A stretch of 64,000 nucleotides of DNA, taken from Acetothermia bacterium UBA3571. Lineage in GTDB: Bacteria; Bipolaricaulota; Bipolaricaulia; Bipolaricaulales; Bipolaricaulaceae. The notes under the pieces were generated by a model that had not been told where the DNA came from, searched no databases, and saw only the letters and a list, made by a program, of their open reading frames with translations. A program made the translations under genes and the position numbers. The stretch is from contig DFNI01000009.1 of NCBI GenBank assembly GCA_002375995.1, forward strand, positions 29,523 through 93,522, in the 5' to 3' direction. Below are positions 44,628-52,446 of the stretch, one piece after another. Numbering within the stretch: the stretch's first letter is position 1; every line of letters begins with the position of its first letter.

Positions 44628-46586
44628 ATGGACAAAAGACTGCGTGACAAACTTCGATCGGCAGTCACTCAAACACGTAAGCTGTTGGAGGAGAACATCG
44701 GGGAGATCCTGGAAGGGCGCTACGGCATCCACCGCAGTGGCATGGTAGAAGGCGATGAAAACTTCGTCCACCTTCCCCAGGAAGAACGAAATTATCGTCG
44801 TGACCTCGTCGCTCATCTCGAGCACATCAAGTCTTTCGGATTCGGTCCAAAGGAAGCCGTGGAGCAACTTATCCGCGAGATCTCCTTCACTCACCTCAAC
44901 CGCCTGGTGGCTTTCAAAATGATGGAAGCCCGCGGTCTGATCCGCGAGGCGGTAAGTCAGGGGCTGAAGTCCCAAGGTTTCTTCTTTTATCTCGCGGACC
45001 ATCCACAAGAAGAGGATCTATACAACGCCGGGCAGAAAGAGCTCGCGTACCGACACTTCCTGCTTTGGCTCGCGCAACGTTACCAGGAGGAGATCCCCGC
45101 CCTTTTCTCGCCCCACGACCCGGCGAATCGGGTCTTCCCCTCCCACCGGGTGCTGGAAGAGGTGCTAGAACTCATCAACGATCCGGAGCTGGCCGAGGTC
45201 TGGGGCGAGGACGAGACGATCGGCTGGGTTTACCAGTACTTCACCCCTAAGGAGATGCGGGAGAAGGCGCGGAAGGAAAGTCCTGCCCCCCGCAATTCCT
45301 ACGAGTTGGCATTCCGTAACCAGTTCTATACGCCCCGCTACGTGGTCGAGTTCCTGACCGACAACACCCTCGGCCGCATCTGGTACGAGATGCGACGCGG
45401 CGAGACGGTACTGAAGGAACGTTGCCGGTACTTGATCTGGCAACCAAACGAAGACTTCCTCAACTCCGGTGAAACGCCCTCCTCGGACGCGGGCAAGGTC
45501 TACGTACCACATCGCCCCAAGAAAGACCCCCGTGAATTTAAGATCCTCGATCCCGCTTGCGGGAGCGGCCATTTCCTGCTCTACGCGTTCGATCTCCTCC
45601 AGGCCATCTATGAGGAGGCCTACGATGACCCGGACCTGGGGCCGAAGCTCAGGAAGGACTATCCCGATCGCGAGGCCTTCCGCCGCGAGGTGCCGAAACT
45701 CATACTGGAGCGCAATCTCTATGGCATCGACATCGATCCGCGCGCGGGGCAAATCGCGGCCCTTGCCCTCTGGCTCCGTGCGCAGCGGGCCTACCAGGAG
45801 ATGGGGCTCAAGCCCGAAGAGCGGCCCAAGATCACGCGCTCGCACATCGTGGTGGCCGAGCCGATGCCGGGTGAAACCGAGCTCCTCAAGGAATTTGTTG
45901 CAACCCTGCATCCCCCTGCGCTTGCCTCGCTTGTTAAAGCCGTCTTCCACAAGATGGAGCTCGCTAGTGAGGCAGGCTCGCTCCTTAAGATCGAGCAGGA
46001 GATCCGAGACGCCATCGAGGCTGCCCGTGAGCAGTGGGAGGAAGAGACCAAGGTTCTCTTCCGGGAAGCGATCCGGAAACGGAACGTGCGGGAGGAGAGC
46101 TTCGATGTTTCCGCAACCGAGGAAAGTTTTTGGCGGCAGGCCGAAGCAAGGGTTCTGGATGCCCTTCGGGAATACGCGGAGAAGTTCACCAACCATCGGG
46201 GTTATCTCCGGAAGCTCTTTGCCGAAGACGCCGCGCAGGGGTTTGCCTTCATCGACGTCTGCCGGAACCAGTACGATGTGGTTCTGATGAATCCGCCTTT
46301 CGGCGAAGCGAGCAAGCCATCAAAGGCCTATATCGAAAAGGCTTATCCACGTACCAAGAACGATCTCTACGCCGCCTTTGTGGAGCGGGGTCTCGAATGG
46401 CTGGTACCGCACGGGCGGCTGGGGGCGATCACGTCGCGCACCGGGTTCTTCCTCTCCTCGTTCCGAAAGTGGCGGGAGGAAATCTTGCTCGGTGAGGCCA
46501 ATCTGGTGGCCCTGGCCGACCTGGGGTATGGAGTGCTTGACACGGCAATGGTGGAAACGGCAGCGTATTGTTTGGAAAAGGTTTGA
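44628..46586 (+). CDS. pglX: PglX, N-terminal half (adenine methyltransferase part)
   Basis: 652 residues forming the first half of BREX PglX, the site-specific N6-adenine DNA methyltransferase. SAM motif ILDPACGSGHFLL near residue 306 and the catalytic NPPF at residues 555-558 are intact. The frame stops right after MVETAAYCLEKV, a point where intact PglX proteins continue without break. The rest of the protein is encoded at 47872-49854 after an inserted two-gene cassette. The catalytic half is complete, so a two-chain enzyme is possible. Confidence 0.88.
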   Translation: MDKRLRDKLRSAVTQTRKLLEENIGEILEGRYGIHRSGMVEGDENFVHLPQEERNYRRDLVAHLEHIKSFGFGPKEAVEQLIREISFTHLNRLVAFKMMEARGLIREAVSQGLKSQGFFFYLADHPQEEDLYNAGQKELAYRHFLLWLAQRYQEEIPALFSPHDPANRVFPSHRVLEEVLELINDPELAEVWGEDETIGWVYQYFTPKEMREKARKESPAPRNSYELAFRNQFYTPRYVVEFLTDNTLGRIWYEMRRGETVLKERCRYLIWQPNEDFLNSGETPSSDAGKVYVPHRPKKDPREFKILDPACGSGHFLLYAFDLLQAIYEEAYDDPDLGPKLRKDYPDREAFRREVPKLILERNLYGIDIDPRAGQIAALALWLRAQRAYQEMGLKPEERPKITRSHIVVAEPMPGETELLKEFVATLHPPALASLVKAVFHKMELASEAGSLLKIEQEIRDAIEAAREQWEEETKVLFREAIRKRNVREESFDVSATEESFWRQAEARVLDALREYAEKFTNHRGYLRKLFAEDAAQGFAFIDVCRNQYDVVLMNPPFGEASKPSKAYIEKAYPRTKNDLYAAFVERGLEWLVPHGRLGAITSRTGFFLSSFRKWREEILLGEANLVALADLGYGVLDTAMVETAAYCLEKV

Positions 46587-46654
46587 CGAAGTGGATCACA
46601 AATGACCTCGCGCGGTAAAATGCGGTACGCAGGCGGCCAAAGGAGGGGATTGGA

Positions 46655-47128
46655 ATGAAGGAGACCGGGGGGGCGCGGAGCAAGCTAGAAAGCTTATTAA
46701 TTTACTTAACCCTCCGTTTGAGAAAAAGCCGACAGCGCATTGGTAGGACGAAGCTGATGAAACTGTTGTATTTAACGGATTTGCTCGCACGTAAAAAACT
46801 GGGAAGGACCGTTACAGGTGCTATGTACCGGTTTTATTTCTACGGCCCATTTTCAACCGAGGTTCTGGACGCTCTTGATGCCTTGGTGGAGGACGGAATA
46901 CTTGCGGACAACCCCGAACTGACCACCTTCGGCGTTGCTCACGATTACCGACCTACGAAACTAGCCGAATCCCTCAACGTTGAGGAGGCAATACCCGATG
47001 ATGAAAAAGAGATCTTACATGAAGTCATCAAAAGATACGGCAGGATGAACCTTCTTAAGCTTCTCGACATCGTCTACGCTACCGGGCCCATGAAAAAGGT
47101 AGCTCCCGGTGAGCTAATCGAGATATGA
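46655..47128 (+). CDS. DUF4065/SocA-like (Panacea-domain) putative antitoxin
   Basis: 157 residues. The DUF4065 core is visible: RIGRTKLMKLLYLTDLLARK, GRTVTGAMYRFYFYGPFSTE, VLDALDALVEDGILA. Proteins with this domain (SocA, PanA) are antitoxins or proteolysis adaptors next to diverse toxins. AAAGGAGGGG 6 nt before ATG. Its stop overlaps the next start (ATGA), so the two genes form a tight pair, the arrangement of PanAT toxin-antitoxin operons. Confidence 0.7.
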   Translation: MKETGGARSKLESLLIYLTLRLRKSRQRIGRTKLMKLLYLTDLLARKKLGRTVTGAMYRFYFYGPFSTEVLDALDALVEDGILADNPELTTFGVAHDYRPTKLAESLNVEEAIPDDEKEILHEVIKRYGRMNLLKLLDIVYATGPMKKVAPGELIEI

Positions 47129-47859
47129 TCGATGATCACGCGTTTCTCGCCTTCTTGCGATGGATAATTTTCGGGGTAGCTAACAACAAAAAAGCCCATC
47201 TCTTTGTAGATGCCAAAAACAATGACCTAATTATACACGCGTTTCTTGTGAATCGGCGGCCGCCAATCCATCGTGAGCAGAGTATCTCGAGGGCCTTTGG
47301 CGGATTCGACGAGGCCGCCGAGTTTGTTAGAGTTGCAAATTCCCCCAAAGGGCGAGCTAAAATGCAAAATTTGGCAGACAGACATCTGGTACAGGGCCTT
47401 TTGTTTCAACTCGGCTATGAGGGAAGGGTGGCTTATGGAGCACAACTTTGCGACGCCTCCGGTGAGGTGCTAACCGATCTTGATGCATTTCTTCCTTCAA
47501 AAAGAGCCTGGATTGAATTGACCACAACTGTGAGTCCTAACGAACATCTCTTTGAGAAACTGGGGAAGCTTTCCTTCATAGGCCACAGCTTTTCGGTTAA
47601 GGAACGTAATGAAGATGACCCCAAAACTTGGCTAGATATCCCAGATGCCAAATTGGACAAAATATTTTATCTTTCCTTATATCCCATAACGTACCACCCG
47701 GATCCCAAGGCCGCGGTTCGCTATGAAATCGTGCATATCTTTGAACATTCTGATGCCGATAAAGTGACGGCATTTCTTGTCGGAGAAAAGTTCTTGGAAA
47801 AGGCGGAGGAAAAGTTTAACGAGATTACCAAAGCCTTGAAATCGTTCTTGGAGATTTGA
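47125..47859 (+). CDS. Unknown 244-residue protein paired with DUF4065 gene, candidate toxin
   Basis: Not recognised. Soluble; no signal or transmembrane helix. Segments such as MQNLADRHLVQGLLFQLGYE, LCDASGEVLTDLDAFLPSKR, AWIELTTTVSPNEH and a Lys/Glu-rich C-terminal helix. The DxDxFLPSKRAWIELT stretch resembles the acidic-Lys spacing of PD-(D/E)XK nucleases (Asp, then Glu-x-Thr/Lys), but this is only a hint. ATGA-coupled to the preceding putative antitoxin gene and 12 nt before the pglX second half. Confidence 0.5.
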   Translation: MIDDHAFLAFLRWIIFGVANNKKAHLFVDAKNNDLIIHAFLVNRRPPIHREQSISRAFGGFDEAAEFVRVANSPKGRAKMQNLADRHLVQGLLFQLGYEGRVAYGAQLCDASGEVLTDLDAFLPSKRAWIELTTTVSPNEHLFEKLGKLSFIGHSFSVKERNEDDPKTWLDIPDAKLDKIFYLSLYPITYHPDPKAAVRYEIVHIFEHSDADKVTAFLVGEKFLEKAEEKFNEITKALKSFLEI

Positions 47860-47871
47860 GGAGAGCACTCG

Positions 47872-49854
47872 ATGAGAACGGTTTTTATCAGGCTTCTGGG
47901 AGAGGAAAAGGCAAAAGGAGAATCTTTAAAAGAGGAACTCGAGAAGCTGAGGAACGGGAAATCCTCGAACGTGATTTTCGTCCTCGATCCCAACGTATTC
48001 AGGCAAATTCCGGGAACTCCCTTCGCTTACTGGGTTTCAGACCGGATTCGCAGGCTGTTCACAGAACTCCCTCCGTTCGAGAGCGAAGAACGGACAGCAA
48101 AGCAAGGTTTGGCTACAGCGGACGACTTTCGGTTCGTGCGGGCCTGGTGGGAGGTGGCACCGAGGCGCATTTTGGATGGCCGCAAGGGCCCAGATTGGCG
48201 TGAGGACTTTAAAGCCTTTCAAGACTGGTGCAAGGAGCAGACCTTCCAGGGCAAACGCTGGGTTCCCTTTGCCAAAGGTGGTGAGTATTCTCCCTACTAC
48301 GCGGACCTCCACCTGGTAGTCAACTGGGAACGGGATGGAGAGGAAATTAAGGCGCGCGTTAATCCAGCTACAGGAAAGCCTTACTCAAATGTATGGCAGC
48401 TGAAGGGCACGGAAAAGCTTTATTTTTTCCGCCCAGGGCTGACGTGGCCGCTACGGACACAAAAAGGCCTGAACCTGCGAGTACTTCCTACCGGCTGCAT
48501 TTTTGGACATAAGGGCCCGGCCATCTTCTCTTCTGATCGAACCTTATCTCCACTACTTGGCCTCACAAACAGCAAGACATTTATCGGACTTGTTGAACTT
48601 CAGATAGTTTTTGGTTCATACGAGGTGGGGGTCATCCAGAAGACGCCCATACCTGAGTCCTTGGATAGCCGAGGAAAGTGCTTGACAGATAAAGCTATGG
48701 CAATGTGTAACCTAAAACGCCAGCTCGACACCGCAAATGAAAACAGCCATCTCTTCATCCTCCCCGCCATACTTCAGACGGACGGGGAGGGTCTGGAAGA
48801 ACGGACCATGGCTTGGGCTGAACGGATTGAGAGAGCTGAAAAGGAACTGGAGCGCATCCAGCAGGAGATCGATGAGATCACTTACCGACTTTACAAGCTC
48901 ACCGAAGAGGATCGCAGAGCTATCGAGCTCACCTTGACGGAGAGGAAGAGCCAGGAAAAGCAACAGGACACCCCTGAACCGGACCTGCAAACTCTGGTGG
49001 CCGATTTAGTCTCCTACGCTGTGGGAGCGGCCTCCGGCCGCTGGGACATCCGCTATGCCACCGGCGAGAAAGAACCGCCCGAACTCCCCGATCCGTTTGA
49101 TCCCCTGCCCGTATGCTCTCCGGGAATGCTCCAGGACGAAAATGGGCTTCCACTAAAGAAGACCACTGAGGATTACCCCATCGAGATCCCTTGGGATGGA
49201 ATTTTGGTTGATGACGAGGGGCATACGCAGGACATCGTGGCCCGCGTGCGGGAGGTGCTGGAGATCATCTTCGGCGAAAAAGCGGAGGCCATCGAGGAGG
49301 AGGCCTGCAAGATCCTCGGGGTGAAAAGCCTTCGCGACTACTTCCGCAAGACCGGCGCGGGCGGGTTCTGGGCACACCATTTGAAACGTTACTCCAAAAG
49401 CCGCCGCAAAGCGCCGATCTATTGGCTCCTGCAGTCGGAAAGGAAGAACTACGCCCTCTGGATCTACTACCACCGCCTGGACAAGGACACGCTCTATAAG
49501 GCCCTCGTGAACTATGTTGAACCCAAAATCCGCCTGGAGGAGCAAAAGCTCAAGGAGATGAACGAGCGCCGCAAGCAACTCGGAACCGGTGGGCGGGAAG
49601 TGAAGGGCCTGGAGAGGGAGATCGCGAGGCAGGAGGCATTAGTCTCCGAGCTGTACGACTTCCGCGATAAGCTGAAGAGCGTCGCCGAATTGAACCTGGA
49701 GCCAGACCTCGATGACGGGGTGCTGCTAAACATCGCGCCCCTGCATGAGCTTGTGCCCTGGAAGGAGGCCGAAAAAGCCTGGGAAGAGCTCAGGGAAGGG
49801 AAGTACACCTGGTCTTCGATCGCCCAGCAGCTCAAGCGAAGGGGCGTGATCTAG
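47872..49854 (+). CDS. pglX: PglX, C-terminal half (target-recognition part)
   Basis: 660 residues corresponding to the second half of PglX: RTVFIRLLGEEK, FAYWVSDRIRRLF, TAKQGLATADDFRFVRAWWE, YYADLHLVVNWERDG, KRYSKSRRKAPIYWLLQSE and RKNYALWIYYHRLDKDTLYK are all typical. No frameshift in 660 codons argues for selection. Translation can start at ATG 47872, served by GAGGAG within the inserted cassette. Next gene pglZ starts 3 nt after. Confidence 0.88.
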   Translation: MRTVFIRLLGEEKAKGESLKEELEKLRNGKSSNVIFVLDPNVFRQIPGTPFAYWVSDRIRRLFTELPPFESEERTAKQGLATADDFRFVRAWWEVAPRRILDGRKGPDWREDFKAFQDWCKEQTFQGKRWVPFAKGGEYSPYYADLHLVVNWERDGEEIKARVNPATGKPYSNVWQLKGTEKLYFFRPGLTWPLRTQKGLNLRVLPTGCIFGHKGPAIFSSDRTLSPLLGLTNSKTFIGLVELQIVFGSYEVGVIQKTPIPESLDSRGKCLTDKAMAMCNLKRQLDTANENSHLFILPAILQTDGEGLEERTMAWAERIERAEKELERIQQEIDEITYRLYKLTEEDRRAIELTLTERKSQEKQQDTPEPDLQTLVADLVSYAVGAASGRWDIRYATGEKEPPELPDPFDPLPVCSPGMLQDENGLPLKKTTEDYPIEIPWDGILVDDEGHTQDIVARVREVLEIIFGEKAEAIEEEACKILGVKSLRDYFRKTGAGGFWAHHLKRYSKSRRKAPIYWLLQSERKNYALWIYYHRLDKDTLYKALVNYVEPKIRLEEQKLKEMNERRKQLGTGGREVKGLEREIARQEALVSELYDFRDKLKSVAELNLEPDLDDGVLLNIAPLHELVPWKEAEKAWEELREGKYTWSSIAQQLKRRGVI

Positions 49855-49857
49855 ACC

Positions 49858-52431
49858 GTGGGGCCGGTGAGCCGACTGCTCCTTGAGCGCATTGCCGAGC
49901 AGGTGGAACGGCACGGCATCGTCGTCTGGTACGACCCGGAGGGGCACTACCGCGAGCTGGCGGAACACCTCGATCGCGAACTCCCCGATACCACCGTGGC
50001 CCTCTACCGGGGGAGCTTTTTCGAGCTGCGCCACGAGATCGATCCGCTCCTTGAAGGTGAAGACCCTCCGCGCCTGGTGGTTTATGTGCCCCTTGATCCC
50101 ACCGAGACCCACCATGCCCTCGTAGAGCTCGAGGTCGCCGGCGTGGTGATGAAACCGGGGCAGCAACCTCCAGCGCGGAACACCCGGCTCGCCGTCGTGG
50201 CCCGGGCGGCCCTCACCCCAATCTTCGGCGAGGGCAAGGTCCGCGAGCTGGAGAAGAAGATCGAAGCGGGCCAGCTCACGTTGGCCGATCTGGATCGCCT
50301 CGCCGAGCAGGGCGAGCGTGTCAGCCGGGGGGTTCTGAGGCTCGTTTATGACAGGGGGGAACCCCAGGAGATAGCCCTCGCTTTCATCACGCGGCCCGAC
50401 CTCGACGCCGCGCTTGAAGCCAAGGGTGCCGTAGAGGAGTTGCGCGGTTTCCTTGCCGATGTATTCGGCGTTGACCTGCCATCTGAGGAGCCTTTGGAGG
50501 AACTCCGTGCGCGCTTTGTGCGGCACCTCCTGGCTACCGAGTTCATCACGAGCCTCGAGCAGATCCCTGATCGCCTCAAAACCGTATCGATAGCGCCGGA
50601 AGGCCCTGCGAGGGAGGCCGTCGTCCGCCTTGTGCACACCTGGCGCGCCAGGAGGGACCTCCTTGAGGATTACTTGCACCACGCGGCACAGGTAGAGCGT
50701 GAGCTGGGTCTCTACCGCATCGGCTTCGGTCTTGAGGCAGCGAGAAGCGAGACGTTTCTCGTTGTAGAGGAAAAACTCCAGGAAGCGGTCGAAGCCGGGT
50801 TACTTGAGGCCCCATCTAAGAAGCTTGTGGACCTTGCTGAACGGCGCCGCGCCTGCTTTTGGGCCGAGGCTAAGGCCGAGGTCCAAGCCCGTTGGGCCCT
50901 GATCGCCACGGCAGGCCGGGTGCTGCTAGAGGCGGAGCGGGTCGAGAAAGCGCTGAAGGCTCCGCCAAATGACGTCGCTGGCTTCCTGCATGCATACACG
51001 TCAGCTGAAGAGCCTTGGTGTCTGCTCGACACGTATCACCGCCATATGGAACGACGCTTCCACACCTTCGAATTCCACGAGAAGCATAGCACCCTGGAGA
51101 GACTCGTTTATAAGGCCCGAGAGCGTTATGTAGCAGTCGGAAGTGCGTTGACCACGGCCTTTCTCAAGGCTTACGCGGAAGCCGGCTTTACCCTTCCTGG
51201 ACTTCTTTCACAGCGTGAAGTTTGGCGCGATCGGGTACGTCCACTGCTCGAGACACACAAGGTGGCTTACTTCTTAGTTGATGCGCTTCGCTACGAGACC
51301 GCCCGCGAGCTGAAAGCCATCCTCGAGGAGGACTTCGAGGTGGAACTTGAGCCGGGAGTTGCCACGCCTCCCACAATTACCATGGTCGGCATGGCAGCGC
51401 TCCTTCCCGGGGCGGAAAACGAGCTCCGAGTCAGCGCGCAAGGAGGGAATCTTCTGGTGGAAGTTGACAGCGTTCCTCTGAAGGACCGTGCTAGCCGTGT
51501 TCGCTACCTTGAGGAACACGCCGGCGTACCTGTGGTCTCCCTAAAACTGGAAGACCTCTTGCCAAGCCCCAAAAGGCGCGTTCAAGAGGCTATCAAGACG
51601 GCTCGGTTCGTACTGGTGACCTCCCAGGAGATCGACGCACTTTGTGAGGGAGACAACATCCCGCTCGCCCGGCGCACGATGGACAGCGTGCAGGAGGAGA
51701 TCGCCAAAGCATGTCGTGTCCTAGCTAGGCTAGGTGTGGAACGCGTTGTTATCACCGCTGACCATGGCTATCTCTTTGGAGAGGAGCTTGGACCGGAGAT
51801 GAAGGTGGATCCACCGGGCGGGGAGACCGTGGGGCTGCATCGTCGGGTCTGGATCGGCCGCGGAGGTCGCGCGGACGGAGCGTATCTACGCACTCCTCTA
51901 GAGGCTTTTGGCATCGCGAGCGACCTGGAGATCGCCACACCCTGGGGCTTCGCGGGGTTCAAGGTACAGGGGGGAGCGCGAGCCTACTTCCACGGAGGTC
52001 TTTCTCCACAGGAACTTGTGATCCCGATTATGCAGCTCGTTCCCAAGCGTGTACCCCCCGCCACCGTCGAGATATCATGGAGGCTCACTCCTGGAAGCCG
52101 CAAGCTCAGCACCCGCTTCTTCTCTGTACAGATCACGGGCGAGATCACCGGGCTCTTCAAGGGACAGGCCCCGAAAGTGCGGCTGGAGATTCGGGCGGCT
52201 GGCAAGCCCGTATCTCAGATGGTTTCGGCTTCCTACGGTTTTGAGGAAGCAAGCGGTGCGGTGCAACTCCGCTTCGCCGAAAAGGATCCCCATAAACTGG
52301 AGCCGAACACCGTGGCCCTTATGATTGTTGAGGAAATTCATGAAAAAACAGTCTCTGTTCACCTACTCGATGCCGCCAGTGAAGTGGAACTAGCCCGGCT
52401 TGATAATTTGGAGGTGGCAATCTCCATTTGA
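49858..52431 (+). CDS. pglZ: BREX phosphatase-like protein PglZ
   Basis: 857 residues. PglZ domain of the alkaline phosphatase superfamily: FLVDALRYETARELK near residue 475, metal/catalytic motif TPPTITMVGMAALLPG, and ITADHGYLFGEE near 633. Core gene of all BREX types; partners PglX. GTG start close behind pglX C-half. Confidence 0.93.
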   Translation: MGPVSRLLLERIAEQVERHGIVVWYDPEGHYRELAEHLDRELPDTTVALYRGSFFELRHEIDPLLEGEDPPRLVVYVPLDPTETHHALVELEVAGVVMKPGQQPPARNTRLAVVARAALTPIFGEGKVRELEKKIEAGQLTLADLDRLAEQGERVSRGVLRLVYDRGEPQEIALAFITRPDLDAALEAKGAVEELRGFLADVFGVDLPSEEPLEELRARFVRHLLATEFITSLEQIPDRLKTVSIAPEGPAREAVVRLVHTWRARRDLLEDYLHHAAQVERELGLYRIGFGLEAARSETFLVVEEKLQEAVEAGLLEAPSKKLVDLAERRRACFWAEAKAEVQARWALIATAGRVLLEAERVEKALKAPPNDVAGFLHAYTSAEEPWCLLDTYHRHMERRFHTFEFHEKHSTLERLVYKARERYVAVGSALTTAFLKAYAEAGFTLPGLLSQREVWRDRVRPLLETHKVAYFLVDALRYETARELKAILEEDFEVELEPGVATPPTITMVGMAALLPGAENELRVSAQGGNLLVEVDSVPLKDRASRVRYLEEHAGVPVVSLKLEDLLPSPKRRVQEAIKTARFVLVTSQEIDALCEGDNIPLARRTMDSVQEEIAKACRVLARLGVERVVITADHGYLFGEELGPEMKVDPPGGETVGLHRRVWIGRGGRADGAYLRTPLEAFGIASDLEIATPWGFAGFKVQGGARAYFHGGLSPQELVIPIMQLVPKRVPPATVEISWRLTPGSRKLSTRFFSVQITGEITGLFKGQAPKVRLEIRAAGKPVSQMVSASYGFEEASGAVQLRFAEKDPHKLEPNTVALMIVEEIHEKTVSVHLLDAASEVELARLDNLEVAISI

Positions 52432-52446
52432 TGGGAGTGAGTGGGC

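Larger units (their letters stand above)
46580..47884. mobile_element. Two-gene cassette inserted inside pglX
   Basis: About 1.3 kb, more A+T rich than pglX on both sides. GGTTT occurs at both junctions (46580-46584 and 47880-47884); removing one copy and the insert joins the two halves in frame as AAYCLEKVFIRLLGEEK, a plausible continuous PglX. The insert creates the stop TGA of the first half and supplies GAGGAG and ATG (47872) for the second half. No transposase and no clear terminal inverted repeats are present, so the mechanism of entry is unknown. Confidence 0.65.

Noticed and set aside
45165..46196. A 343-residue minus-strand open frame inside pglX
   Set aside because: No ribosome-binding site or family resemblance; pglX on the other strand has catalytic motifs throughout.
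46586..46654. Idea that the pglX stop is a simple sequencing frameshift
   Set aside because: Downstream sequence in all frames is not PglX-like until 47872, and two complete genes with ribosome-binding sites occupy the gap.
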